Assembly: GCA_002335385.1 (NCBI GenBank)
Contig: DCVK01000021.1
Span: 90,490-154,489, forward strand
DNA length: 64,000 nucleotides
From: Candidatus Aminicenantes bacterium UBA2190
GTDB taxonomy: Bacteria > Acidobacteriota > Aminicenantia > UBA2199
Direction of reading: 5' to 3'
The notes beneath the pieces are model-generated. The model was not told the origin of the DNA, searched no databases, and saw only the letters and a list, made by a program, of their open reading frames with translations. Position numbers and translations under genes: made by a program. Positions 49,675-58,200 of the stretch are shown piece by piece; position 1 is the stretch's first letter; the number at the start of each line of letters is the position of its first letter.

Positions 49675-50646
49675 TCACAGGAAGCCCTGCTCGCGGTACC
49701 AGGTGATCGTTTCTGCAAGGGCGGCCGGCAGCGGCACGCGGGGTTGAAAGTGCAGCATGGCATCGATCTTGGCGGCCGAGCACACCCAGGCCGGAAATTT
49801 CATCTCGTTGAACTTGTCGCGGTTGAAGATCGCCTTGTTCCCGAAGAAACGGATGCGCAGCTCGGAGAACTCGGCCAGGACGCGACCCATGGCCTCCGGC
49901 ACCACGATCGTCCGCGCCTTTTTCTTTCCCAGCAGCAGGGCGGCCTGCTTCATGAGGGCGTGCCATTCGACGGCTTCCGGATTGGCCACGTAGAAGATCT
50001 CGCTCCCGCAGGAGCTGAAGGCAGCGGCGATCATGCCGCGGACCAGGTCCTTGACATATATCAGCGAATACCAGCGCTGCGTGCGTCCCAACAGGGGGAT
50101 GATCCCGCGGTTGACGATGCGAAAGGCGTCGAGCATGTCCATGTCCCAGGGCCCGAAGACGATGGGGGCGCGGATGACGATGCGCGGAACCGCGCACTGC
50201 GCCGCGACGGCTTCCTCCTGGGCCAGCTTGCTCCTGCCGTAGAGCGATATCGGTGCGGCGGGGACCTCCTCGCTCAGCATGGCGCGGCCGAGACTGGGGC
50301 CGGCTGCAGCCAGCGACGACAGCAGGATGACGCGCTCCAGGTTTTTCAAGGGCCGCAGCCGCTCCATGAGCGCGCGCGTGCCCTCGACGTTTACCCGCGC
50401 AAAATCGCCGGGAGCCAGCGTCTTGGTGGCGGCCGCCAGGTGGAAGACCATTTCGATGTCTGCGGGGAAAGGCTCGGACGCGAACAGGTCTCCGCGTACC
50501 ACCGCCGGCGGCCTCTTGAAGGCGCAGGCTTCCAGCCTGCCGTTGTCCCGGACCAGGAGATGCACCCGGTGGCGGCCTTCCGCCAGCAGCGCTGCGACCA
50601 GGTGGCGGCCGACGAACCCCGTCCCTCCGGTCACCAGTATGTTCAT
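49675..50646 (-). CDS. NAD-dependent epimerase/dehydratase family protein
   Basis: Extended short-chain dehydrogenase of 323 residues: VTGGTGFVGRHLVAALL (Rossmann GxxGxxG), SSLAAAGPSL and the catalytic YGRSKLAQE (YxxxK) near residue 150. It reduces or epimerises a sugar nucleotide or a keto-lipid. It is divergent from the alpha-oxoamine synthase gene; in Caulobacter-type sphingolipid synthesis an SDR of this class (CerR) is encoded near serine palmitoyltransferase, so a keto-sphingoid reductase role is an alternative to sugar metabolism. Confidence 0.88.
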   Translation of the reverse strand: MNILVTGGTGFVGRHLVAALLAEGRHRVHLLVRDNGRLEACAFKRPPAVVRGDLFASEPFPADIEMVFHLAAATKTLAPGDFARVNVEGTRALMERLRPLKNLERVILLSSLAAAGPSLGRAMLSEEVPAAPISLYGRSKLAQEEAVAAQCAVPRIVIRAPIVFGPWDMDMLDAFRIVNRGIIPLLGRTQRWYSLIYVKDLVRGMIAAAFSSCGSEIFYVANPEAVEWHALMKQAALLLGKKKARTIVVPEAMGRVLAEFSELRIRFFGNKAIFNRDKFNEMKFPAWVCSAAKIDAMLHFQPRVPLPAALAETITWYREQGFL

Positions 50647-50695
50647 GGGGCCATTCTATAGAATCCATCCGCATTATGCAAACGAGGAGTGAAAC

Positions 50696-51877
50696 ATGGA
50701 CGTGTTCAAAAAATGCTTTGAGTTCACCCAGGCCGAAGATTACAAAAATTCCGGCCTATACCCCTATTTCACCGAGATCGAGAAGGTGGAAGGCAACCAC
50801 GTGTGGGTCGGCGGCAAGAAGATTCTCATGGTCGGCTCCAACAACTACCTGGGGCTGTTCGATGACCCGAGCGTCAAGGCCTCGGCCATCGCTGCCGTCG
50901 AGAAGTACGGCACGTCCACCTGCGGCTCCCGCTTCCTGAACGGAACGTATTCGCTTCACGTCGAGCTGGAAAAGAAGCTGGCCCAGTTCATGGGCAAAGA
51001 AGAGGCGCTGACATTTTCCACCGGCATGCAGACCAATCTGGGGACCATCTCGGCCCTGGCCGGCCGCGACGACGTCATTGTCCTGGACCGCATGGTCCAT
51101 GCCTCGATCATGGACGCCGTGCGCCTTTCCTATGCCCACGTCGCCAAGTTCAAGCACAACGACATGAAGGACCTGGAGGACAAGCTGGCGCACCAGCCGG
51201 CGGAAAAAGGCAAGCTGATCATCGTCGACGGCGTCTTCAGCATGGAGGGCGACCTCTCCAACCTGCCGCAGATCGTCAAGCTGGCCAAGAAGTACCATGC
51301 CCGGGTGATGGTCGACGACGCCCACGGCATCGGAGTCATGGGCGAGAGGGGACGGGGAACGGCGGAGCATTTCGGCCTGCTCGACGAGGTCGACCTGATC
51401 ATGACCACCTTCTCCAAGTCGTTCGCCTCGCTGGGCGGCTTCGTCGTCGGCGACCGCACGATCATCCAGTACATCAAGCACCATGCCCGGTCGCTGATCT
51501 TTTCCGCTTCCATTACCCCGGCCGCCCTGGGCGCCGCGCACAGGGCACTGGAGATCATCCGGAACGAGCCGCAGCGCCGCCAGCGCCTGTGGGAGATCAC
51601 CCGCATCATGAACAAGGAGCTGACGGCCATGGGCTACCATACGGGAAATACCGAAACGCCCATCATCCCGGTCTTCATCCACGACATGGAAAAGACCTTC
51701 ATGATGTGGAAGTTCCTGCGCGATTTCGGCATTTTCACCAACCCGGTGATCGCTCCGGCCGTGCCGCCGGAGGACTCCCTGATCCGCACCTCGTTCACGG
51801 CCACCCACACCGACGAGGACCTGGAATTGATCCTCAAGGGGTTCCGGCAGGGCGGCAAGCTCCTGGGGCTGATCTGA
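50696..51877 (+). CDS. Alpha-oxoamine synthase (SPT/KBL type)
   Basis: PLP enzyme of 393 residues that condenses an amino acid with an acyl-CoA. GSNNYLGLFDDPSVK, FLNGTYSLHVELEKKLAQFMGKEEALTFSTGMQTN, VDDAHGIGVMGERGRG and the PLP-binding Lys in TTFSKSFASLGGFVVGD. The FSKSFASLGG form is what I recall for bacterial serine palmitoyltransferases, while 2-amino-3-ketobutyrate CoA ligases usually read differently; this is recalled, not searched. GAGGAG precedes ATG 50696. Threonine degradation is the main alternative; no tdh is nearby. Confidence 0.85.
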   Translation: MDVFKKCFEFTQAEDYKNSGLYPYFTEIEKVEGNHVWVGGKKILMVGSNNYLGLFDDPSVKASAIAAVEKYGTSTCGSRFLNGTYSLHVELEKKLAQFMGKEEALTFSTGMQTNLGTISALAGRDDVIVLDRMVHASIMDAVRLSYAHVAKFKHNDMKDLEDKLAHQPAEKGKLIIVDGVFSMEGDLSNLPQIVKLAKKYHARVMVDDAHGIGVMGERGRGTAEHFGLLDEVDLIMTTFSKSFASLGGFVVGDRTIIQYIKHHARSLIFSASITPAALGAAHRALEIIRNEPQRRQRLWEITRIMNKELTAMGYHTGNTETPIIPVFIHDMEKTFMMWKFLRDFGIFTNPVIAPAVPPEDSLIRTSFTATHTDEDLELILKGFRQGGKLLGLI

Positions 51878-51908
51878 GTTCTGCCCCCGGAGGCAGGCCC
51901 GGCGGGCA

Positions 51909-52838
51909 GTGAATATCAGCGCGGTCGTCGTCAGCTTCGACTCCGCAAGGTTCCTGGAACGGAATTTCCGTTCCCTGGCCGGCCAGACCGTCCCCTTCCG
52001 CAAGATCGTCGTCGTCGACAACGCCTCCCGGGACGGTTCGCAGGCGATCATCGCGGCGTTCGCCGGATCGGACCCGTTGCTGCTGGAAAAGAATGTCGGC
52101 TACGCGGCCGCGGCCAATTTGGGCATCGGCCGCAGCGAATCCGACCTGGTGCTGGTGGCCAACGCCGACGTCTTTCTCCATGAGGAATTCAATCGCCGCG
52201 CCCTGGAGTTCTTCGCCCGCCGCCCGCAGGCCGGGCTGCTCTCCCCACTCATCCTGCGCTTCGACGGCGCGACCATCGACTCGGCGGGCCAGGAGCGCTC
52301 GCTGGCGCTGTACCCCCGCGAGTCGGGCTACGGCCGCCCCCTGGCGCGCCAGGCGCTGGTGGAGAGGGAGGTCTTCTCCGTCTGCGGGGCGGCGACCGTC
52401 TTCCAGCGGGCGGCCCTGGAGAAGCTGAAGATCGGCGACGAGTACTACGACGAGGATTTTTTCATGTTCTGGGAGGATTTCGATATCGGCTGGCGGGCCA
52501 ACCTGCTGGGACTCAGGGCCTATTTCTCCCCCGACGTCGTCGCCCACCATTTCCGCAGCGCCACGCTGCCGCGTTCGCGCTGCTCGCGATTCTCGCTGGC
52601 GCTGGCCCGGCCCGCCTCCCTGCGCTTTCACCTGGTGAAGAACCGCTACCTGACCCTGGTCAAGAACTTCCGCCTGCGGCGCGACGCCTGCTCCCTGCCG
52701 CTGGCCGCGGCGCGGGACCTGCTGTGGGTGGGAGCATTGACAATCCGTTCCCCCAAAATTATAATCGCCCTGGCCCGCTCGCGACATGTCTTCAGAAAAG
52801 CATGGGGAAAGAGGAAGTGGATAAAAGCTCATGAATGA
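51909..52838 (+). CDS. GT2 family glycosyltransferase
   Basis: Glycosyltransferase of 309 residues with a GT-A fold: ISAVVVSFDSARFLERNFRSLAGQ, IVVVDNASRDGSQAIIAAF, NVGYAAAANLGI, ANADVFLHEEF and a late FFMFWEDFDIGWRANLLG, the pattern of rhamnosyltransferase-like (WbbL-type) enzymes. It probably adds a sugar to a lipid-linked intermediate. The start is GTG 51909, 31 nt after the oxoamine synthase; it overlaps the next gene by 8 nt. Confidence 0.9.
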   Translation: MNISAVVVSFDSARFLERNFRSLAGQTVPFRKIVVVDNASRDGSQAIIAAFAGSDPLLLEKNVGYAAAANLGIGRSESDLVLVANADVFLHEEFNRRALEFFARRPQAGLLSPLILRFDGATIDSAGQERSLALYPRESGYGRPLARQALVEREVFSVCGAATVFQRAALEKLKIGDEYYDEDFFMFWEDFDIGWRANLLGLRAYFSPDVVAHHFRSATLPRSRCSRFSLALARPASLRFHLVKNRYLTLVKNFRLRRDACSLPLAAARDLLWVGALTIRSPKIIIALARSRHVFRKAWGKRKWIKAHE

Positions 52839-53832
52839 GATCGTCCTGGTTTTCTCATTCGTCCTCTCTTTCCTGCTAACGCTGTACGGCACGCCCCTGG
52901 CGCAGAAGGCCGCCTTTCGCTATGGGATCCTCGACCAGCCCGACGGCAAGCTGAAAAAGCACTCCCGGCCGGTGCCGTACATGGGAGGGGTGATCGTCTA
53001 TTTCGCCTTCATCTCGCCGATCAGCCTGGTGTTCGACTTCAACGAACGCCTGCTGGGCATCCTGTTCGCCAGCTCCATCCTGCTGCTGGTGGGGCTTCTC
53101 GACGACCTCAAGGCCCTGACCCCGGTGATCAAGTTCCTGTTCCAGGTGGTGGCCACCTATATCCTGCTCAAGAGCGGCATCGTCATCGATCTGATTTTTT
53201 TCCCCCAGTGGCTGGACATCGCCCTCTCCTGCCTGTGGATCCTCACCGTGATCAATGCCTTCAACATCATCGACATCATGGACGGGCTGGCCGCAGCGGT
53301 GGGCGCCCTGAGTTCCCTGACCATATTCATCATCTCCCTGTATACCGGGGACTTCCTGATCTCCATCCTTTCCGTCAGCCTGGCCGCCGCCCTGCTGGCC
53401 TTTCTCAAATTCAACTGGGAACCGGCCCGCATCTACCTGGGCGACGCCGGCAGCATGGTCCTGGGCCTGATCATCGGCTCCCTGGCCATGATGGTGAGCT
53501 ATACCCGCTTCAACCGCATGGCGTTCCTCTCGGGGCTTTTCGTCGTGGGCATCCCGCTCTTCGACCTGGCCTACGTGATCGTGCTGCGCATCCTGAAAGG
53601 CCGTTCTCCGTTCCTGGGCAGTCCGGACCATTTCGCCCTGCGCCTGCGCAAGAAGATGAACTGGTCGGCGCAGCGGACCGTCGGCGCCATCCTCTATGCG
53701 CAGCTGGCCCTCTCCGGTCTGGTCATCGCCAGTTTCTTTTCCACGCCCCGCTTCACCCTGGTTTCCGGCACCGCGGCCGCCGGCTTGTTCATCATCCTGG
53801 GGTGGGTCCTGGCGGGGGTGGAAATGGAATGA
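52831..53832 (+). CDS. WecA/TagO-like polyprenyl-phosphate sugar-1-P transferase
   Basis: Integral membrane transferase of 333 residues of the MraY/WecA superfamily: DQPDGKLKKHSRPVPYMGG at the N-terminus, DDLKALTP, NAFNIIDIMDGLAA, LGDAGSMVLG and GSPDHFALRLR. It starts glycan synthesis by moving a sugar-1-phosphate from a UDP-sugar to undecaprenyl phosphate. About ten membrane helices. Together with the flanking glycosyltransferases it indicates O-antigen or another cell-surface glycan. Confidence 0.92.
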   Translation: MNEIVLVFSFVLSFLLTLYGTPLAQKAAFRYGILDQPDGKLKKHSRPVPYMGGVIVYFAFISPISLVFDFNERLLGILFASSILLLVGLLDDLKALTPVIKFLFQVVATYILLKSGIVIDLIFFPQWLDIALSCLWILTVINAFNIIDIMDGLAAAVGALSSLTIFIISLYTGDFLISILSVSLAAALLAFLKFNWEPARIYLGDAGSMVLGLIIGSLAMMVSYTRFNRMAFLSGLFVVGIPLFDLAYVIVLRILKGRSPFLGSPDHFALRLRKKMNWSAQRTVGAILYAQLALSGLVIASFFSTPRFTLVSGTAAAGLFIILGWVLAGVEME

Positions 53833-55070
53833 ACGTCATCATCGGGGCCGGCATATCGGGCCTGAGTGCCGGGCAGGAGCTGCGAAGCGATTTCTTGATC
53901 CTGGAGAAGAGTTCCGCCCTCGGCGGCCTTGCGGGACAGTACCGCGCCGGCGGCTTCGCCTTCGATCACGGGGGCCACTATTTCCATTTCCAGGACAAAC
54001 CGGAGATCCAGAGGCACGTGGAAATGTTCCATGCCTTTCGCCGCTACCGGCGCAACAGCAAGGTGTTCCTGCAGGGGCGCTTCATCCCCTATTCCCTGCA
54101 GTACCATCTGGCCGGTCTGCCGGCGCGGCAGCGCAACCCCATCCTGGCCGAGGTCCTGGCCGGCCCGGGCGGTCCGGCGGGCGGGCCGGCGCAGGACCTG
54201 GAGCGGTTCCTGCTGGCCCACTTCGGGCCGAGCCTGGTGCGCCTGTTCTTCGCGCCGTACCTGGAGAAATTCTACGGCCGGCCGCTGGCGGCCATGATCG
54301 CCGGCATGGACAAGGGGAGCATCCCGGTCCCAAGGAAAGAGGACGTTGTGGCCGGTGCCCTTTGCCGACGGCCGTGCGCCGAGGGTTACAACCCCGTTTT
54401 CTATTACCCGTCGGGATCGCTCCAGGCTTTCATCGACGATTACGGGCGTCCCCTGGCGGCAAGGATCCGCTGCCGGGAAGAGGTCGTCGCCATCGAACCG
54501 GCGCGGAAGCTGGTGGTCACCAACGGCGGCAGCTATCGCTACGACAGCCTGATCAGCACCATGCCCTTGAACCGTTTGCTGGGGATCATGACGCCGCCTC
54601 AGCCCTTTCCCCGGAAGCAGTTTCACCACCTGTCGACCCTGGTGGTCAACGCCGTGCTGGCGCGGCGTCGGCGCCGCTTTCACTGGCTGTATCTGCCGGA
54701 AACGCAATTTCCCTTCTATCGCGTCGGCTACTATCCGGCGGCGGGGACGGTCGCCGTGTACCTGGAGAAGACGATCGCTGCGGATTCCCCCCTCGATGCC
54801 CGTCAGGTCCGCCGTGAAGCGGTCTTCACCCTGAAGCGAACGGGGATGATCGCCGGCGCCGAAGAGATTCTTTTCCATGACCTGAAGAGGATCCCCGTTT
54901 CCTACGTGGTTTTCGATCGCGGGTGGCCGCGACTGGTGCCGGCCGCACTGGCGCACCTGCGCCGCCAGAGCATCCACTCCATCGGCCGCTACGGCAGCTG
55001 GAATTACACGTCCATGGCCGACGATATCCGCCTGGCGCGGGAAACGGCCGGCCGCCTCAACAAGGCATGA
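53829..55070 (+). CDS. FAD-dependent oxidoreductase (UGM/PPOX-like)
   Basis: Flavoprotein of 413 residues with the N-terminal FAD motif VIIGAGISGLSAGQELRSDFLILEKSSALGGLAG and DHGGHYFHFQ, as in protoporphyrinogen-oxidase and UDP-galactopyranose-mutase-like proteins. The C-terminal end SIGRYGSWNYTSMADDIRLARETA fits the second FAD contact. It lies inside a glycan operon, so a sugar-nucleotide conversion is more likely than haem synthesis. ATG 53829 overlaps the previous stop as ATGA. Confidence 0.85.
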   Translation: MNVIIGAGISGLSAGQELRSDFLILEKSSALGGLAGQYRAGGFAFDHGGHYFHFQDKPEIQRHVEMFHAFRRYRRNSKVFLQGRFIPYSLQYHLAGLPARQRNPILAEVLAGPGGPAGGPAQDLERFLLAHFGPSLVRLFFAPYLEKFYGRPLAAMIAGMDKGSIPVPRKEDVVAGALCRRPCAEGYNPVFYYPSGSLQAFIDDYGRPLAARIRCREEVVAIEPARKLVVTNGGSYRYDSLISTMPLNRLLGIMTPPQPFPRKQFHHLSTLVVNAVLARRRRRFHWLYLPETQFPFYRVGYYPAAGTVAVYLEKTIAADSPLDARQVRREAVFTLKRTGMIAGAEEILFHDLKRIPVSYVVFDRGWPRLVPAALAHLRRQSIHSIGRYGSWNYTSMADDIRLARETAGRLNKA

Positions 55071-56242
55071 GCGGCAGGATCGTCGTCGCCCACGTGATCA
55101 CCAAGCTGGAGCTTGGCGGCGCCCAGCTCAACACGCTGCACACGGTCGAGCACCTCGATCCCTTGCGCTTCGACGCCTGCCTGCTCTGCGGCCCCGGGGG
55201 GGTGCTGAAGAGCCGGCTGGCCGAAGCGGACCGCCTTTTCATCGTCCCCGCCCTGGGAAGGGAGATCCGGCCCGTCCGGGACATCCAGGCATTGCTGCAG
55301 CTGCTGCGGCTGTTCAAGCGGTTCCGGCCGCAGATCGTCCACACCCATTCGGCGAAAGCCGGCATTTTGGGACGGGCGGCCGCCCGCCTGGCGGGCGTCC
55401 CGGTCGTCGTCCACACAATCCACGGTTTTTCCTTCTCCCCTTTGCAGCCGTTTTTACAGCGCCGTTTCTATCGCCTGGCCGAAAGAGCCTGCCGGCCGCT
55501 GACGGACCATTTCGTCTTTGTCTCCCGCAGCGACATGGACCAGGCGCGCCGGCTGAAGCTGATGATACCGCCGCGCATCGACTCGGATGGCGACAGCTTC
55601 TCCCTCATCCGCAGCGGCTTCCCCCTGGGAAAATTCCTCGCCAGAGGGGACGCGGCGGCGGCCAGGGCGAAATACGACCTGCCGCCGGGATGTATCGTGT
55701 GCGGCACCATCGCCCCTTTCAAGCCGCAGAAGGGGCTGCTGGGCCTGGTGGAGGTCGCCGCCCGGGTCATCGCCAGGAACCCGGAGGTCATTTTCTTCAT
55801 CGCCGGAGACGGCGAGCAGCGGCCGCTGCTGGAGGCCGAGCTGCGGCGTCGCGGCATTGCGGCGAACTTCCGCCTGCCGGGATTCATCCGTGACGTGGAG
55901 AACGTCATGGACGCTTTTGACATCGGACTTTCCACCGCCCGGTGGGAAGGGCTGCCGCAGAGCCTGGTGCAGCTGCGCCTGAAGAAAAAGGCGATCGTGG
56001 CCAGCGACATTCCGGGCAACCGTGAGGTCGTCCGGGACAGGGAGAACGGACTCCTGGTGCCCTGGAACGACGCGGAGCGCTTTGCCGCGGCCATCCTCGA
56101 ACTCGCCGGGAATGCCGGGCTGCGGCGCCGGATGGGAAACTTCAGCGCCGAGGATTTCAGCGAGTGGTCGGCCGACGTGCTGGTGGCGCGCCAGGAGGAG
56201 CTGTACCAGCGCCTCGTGGTCCGCAGCTGGACGCGGAACTGA
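55067..56242 (+). CDS. GT4 family glycosyltransferase
   Basis: GT-B glycosyltransferase of 391 residues: HVITKLELGGAQLNTLHTVEHL, VHTHSAKAGILGRAAARLAGVPVVVHTIHG, then a late IAPFKPQKGLLGLVEVAARVI and FDIGLSTARWEGLPQSLVQLRLKKKAIVASDIPGNREVV with the nucleotide-sugar-binding Glu. It extends a polyprenyl-linked or surface glycan. ATG 55067 overlaps the stop of the flavoprotein gene. It is the last gene of the glycan operon. Confidence 0.92.
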   Translation: MSGRIVVAHVITKLELGGAQLNTLHTVEHLDPLRFDACLLCGPGGVLKSRLAEADRLFIVPALGREIRPVRDIQALLQLLRLFKRFRPQIVHTHSAKAGILGRAAARLAGVPVVVHTIHGFSFSPLQPFLQRRFYRLAERACRPLTDHFVFVSRSDMDQARRLKLMIPPRIDSDGDSFSLIRSGFPLGKFLARGDAAAARAKYDLPPGCIVCGTIAPFKPQKGLLGLVEVAARVIARNPEVIFFIAGDGEQRPLLEAELRRRGIAANFRLPGFIRDVENVMDAFDIGLSTARWEGLPQSLVQLRLKKKAIVASDIPGNREVVRDRENGLLVPWNDAERFAAAILELAGNAGLRRRMGNFSAEDFSEWSADVLVARQEELYQRLVVRSWTRN

Positions 56243-56272
56243 GGGCGTCCGCACCGGCGGCAAAGCGACGTC

Positions 56273-56301
56273 TTTACTTATCATCTCCCGGGGGGTACAA
56301 T
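56273..56301 (+). promoter_or_regulatory. Candidate promoter of the bacterioferritin gene
   Basis: TTTACT (56273-56278), 17-nt spacer, TACAAT (56296-56301). The leader of about 50 nt ends in AAGGAGG. Confidence 0.68.
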
Positions 56302-56358
56302 GAAGCGAAGCGCGGGAGAATTCCCCGCCCGGCGGCCTGGCCGCCCAAGGAGGTCGGA

Positions 56359-56823
56359 ATGAAAGGCAACAAGAAGCTGATCCAAACCCTGAATGCGCTC
56401 CTGGCCGATGAATTGACGGCGGTCAACCAATACATGGTGCATTCGGAGATGAATGCCGACTGGGGCTATGAAAAGCTGCACCAGCATTTTGAAAAGCGGG
56501 CCATCGACGAAATGAAGCATGCCGAGAAGCTGATCGGCCGCATCCTTTTCCTGGAAGGACTGCCGGTCGTCACCACCCTGAAGAAGATCACCATCGGTGC
56601 GGATATCGCCAAACAGCTGGCCGCCGACCATGCCGCCGAGGCCGAGGCGATCGTGGCCTACAACCAGGCCATCAAGCTGGCCGGGGATCTGGCCGACTTC
56701 GCCACCCGCGAGATCCTGGAAAGGATTCTGAGCGAGGAGGACGGCCATATCGACAAGATCGAGGAGCTGCAGGATCAGATGGGGCACATGGGGGCGGCGA
56801 TCTTCCTCACCACCCAGGTCTGA
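56359..56823 (+). CDS. bfr: Bacterioferritin
   Basis: Ferritin-like four-helix protein of 154 residues: LNALLADELTAVNQYMVHSEMNADWGYEKLHQHFEKRAIDEMKHAEKLIGRILFLEG with the di-iron ligands Glu (about 18, 51) and His (54), then a second ExxH-like pattern EEDGHIDKIEELQDQM. Met at about 52 could bind haem as in Bfr. It stores iron and detoxifies peroxide. AAGGAGG precedes ATG 56359; the frame is open upstream but that part overlaps the GT4 gene. Confidence 0.93.
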   Translation: MKGNKKLIQTLNALLADELTAVNQYMVHSEMNADWGYEKLHQHFEKRAIDEMKHAEKLIGRILFLEGLPVVTTLKKITIGADIAKQLAADHAAEAEAIVAYNQAIKLAGDLADFATREILERILSEEDGHIDKIEELQDQMGHMGAAIFLTTQV

Positions 56824-56840
56824 ACGCCGCGGCGCCCGGA

Positions 56841-57683
56841 TCAGGCTGGGCGCATGGCCCGCAGGCGGGCGACCCGCTCCTCAATGGGGGGATGGGTCGA
56901 GAACAGCGCCAGCAGGCTCTTGCCGCTCAGCGGCGAGACGATGAACAGGTGGGCGGTCTGCCGCGTCGCCCGCAACGGCAGCCGCTTGGAGTATGCGGTC
57001 AGTTTTTCCAGGGCCGAGGCCAGTCCCTCGGGATCGCGGGTCAGCCGGGCGGCACCCTCGTCGGCCTTGTATTCCCGCGTGCGTGAAATGGCCATTTGGA
57101 TGAGGCTGGCGGCCAGCGGCGCCAGGATGGCCATGGCCAGCAAGCCCAGGACGCCGCCGCGGTTGTCGTCGTCGCGGCCTCCGAAGAAGACGCCGAACCA
57201 GCGTGCCTGATAGGCCAGGAACATGATAGCGCCGGCCAAAGTGGCGGCCACGGTCTGCAGCAGCGTGTCGCGGTTGATCACGTGAGTCAGTTCATGGGCG
57301 ATCACTCCCTTCAGCTCCGGTTCGTTCATCAGCTGCGTGATCCCGCGCGAGAGAGCGATGACCGCCTTGCTGGGATCGCGGCCGGTGGCGAAGGCGTTGG
57401 GGGAATCCTGCTCGAAGACATGGAGGGCAGGCATGGGCACCTGCGCCTGCTGGCAGAGCTCGCGCACCATGGCGTAGATGCGCGGAGATTCGCTCTCGCT
57501 CAGCTCGCCTGCCCGGTAGGCCTTGAGGACGATCTTGTCGGAGAACCAGTAGGAGACGAAATTCATCACGCCGGCCAGGACCAGGGCGATCAGCATGCCC
57601 TGCTGGCCGCCGGCCATGCCGCCGATGAAAAGAAAAATGCCGGTCAAGGCTCCGAGCAGCGTCACGGTCTTCAATTTACTCAT
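56841..57683 (-). CDS. htpX: HtpX-like M48 membrane metalloprotease
   Basis: Membrane protease of 280 residues: zinc motif HELTH in GVIAHELTHVINRD (residues about 128-141), flanked by four membrane helices, with DEGAARLTRDPEGLASALEKL and FSTHPPIEERVARLRAM later. It degrades misfolded membrane proteins. ATG 57683 overlaps the end of the preceding FtsB-like gene by 8 nt. Confidence 0.95.
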   Translation of the reverse strand: MSKLKTVTLLGALTGIFLFIGGMAGGQQGMLIALVLAGVMNFVSYWFSDKIVLKAYRAGELSESESPRIYAMVRELCQQAQVPMPALHVFEQDSPNAFATGRDPSKAVIALSRGITQLMNEPELKGVIAHELTHVINRDTLLQTVAATLAGAIMFLAYQARWFGVFFGGRDDDNRGGVLGLLAMAILAPLAASLIQMAISRTREYKADEGAARLTRDPEGLASALEKLTAYSKRLPLRATRQTAHLFIVSPLSGKSLLALFSTHPPIEERVARLRAMRPA

Positions 57684-58041
57684 GCTTCGCCTCCTGTGGC
57701 TCCTGCACCAGCACGACCACCTTTTCGTTCTTCTTCATCAGCCACAGGTCCTTCCGGGCCTTTTTCTCCAGGGCCAGGGGGTTTGCGCGCAGCTGCTCGA
57801 TCTCGCGGACCAGCTGCGCTTTTTCCTTTTCCAGGGTGAAGATGGTCTGCCGCAGGGCCCTGATCTGCTGTTTCGTTTTGATGATTTCCACGATGCCGCG
57901 GTCGCCGAAAACGAACGCCAGCACCAGGATGAACAGGAAGAAGGCCAGCAGCAGGGGGAGGCCGCGGGACTGCAGCAGCGAGCTCTCCTTTTTCTTGCTG
58001 GCGCCGTCCTCTCGTTGTCGGAGCTGGCGGGTTGCGGGCAT
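57676..58041 (-). CDS. FtsB/DivIC-type septum protein
   Basis: Small protein of 121 residues: short basic cytosolic N-terminus, one membrane helix (about 28-46: GLPLLLAFFLFILVLAFVFG), then a periplasmic coiled coil (IIKTKQQIRALRQTIFTLEKEKAQLVREIEQLRANPLALEKKARKDLWLMKKNE), the FtsB/DivIC pattern including the ARKDLWLMKKNE end. It helps build the division complex. It is followed by htpX. ATG 58041 lies 6 nt after TATTTT, so translation should be leaderless. Confidence 0.85.
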   Translation of the reverse strand: MPATRQLRQREDGASKKKESSLLQSRGLPLLLAFFLFILVLAFVFGDRGIVEIIKTKQQIRALRQTIFTLEKEKAQLVREIEQLRANPLALEKKARKDLWLMKKNEKVVVLVQEPQEAKHE

Positions 58042-58047
58042 GGGGAC

Positions 58048-58076
58048 AAAATATCACAAATCATCCCGGGGCGCAA
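58048..58076 (-). promoter_or_regulatory. Candidate promoter of the ftsB-htpX operon (leaderless)
   Basis: Minus strand TTGCGC (58076-58071), 17-nt spacer, TATTTT (58053-58048), 6 nt to ATG 58041. Confidence 0.6.
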
Positions 58077-58165
58077 TCGCCTGCCGCCGCCTGGGAGCCG
58101 GCGACGGGCGGCCCCCAGGCGCGAACGGAGGTCGCAAGCGGATCGGGATGCAACCCCAGTGGAAA

Positions 58166-58194
58166 TTGACAACCAGACAATATTGGGTTAAAAT
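58166..58194 (+). promoter_or_regulatory. Strong promoter of the grpE-dnaK-dnaJ operon (leaderless)
   Basis: TTGACA (58166-58171), 17-nt spacer, TAAAAT (58189-58194). ATG 58201 follows after 6 nt. No CIRCE inverted repeat is present, so HrcA control is not indicated. Confidence 0.85.
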
Positions 58195-58200
58195 TTTTTT

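Noticed and set aside
50656..50663. TCTATAGA palindrome as a shared divergent -10 between the epimerase and the oxoamine synthase genes
   Set aside because: Neither strand has a convincing -35 at 16-18 nt, so it was not listed as a promoter.
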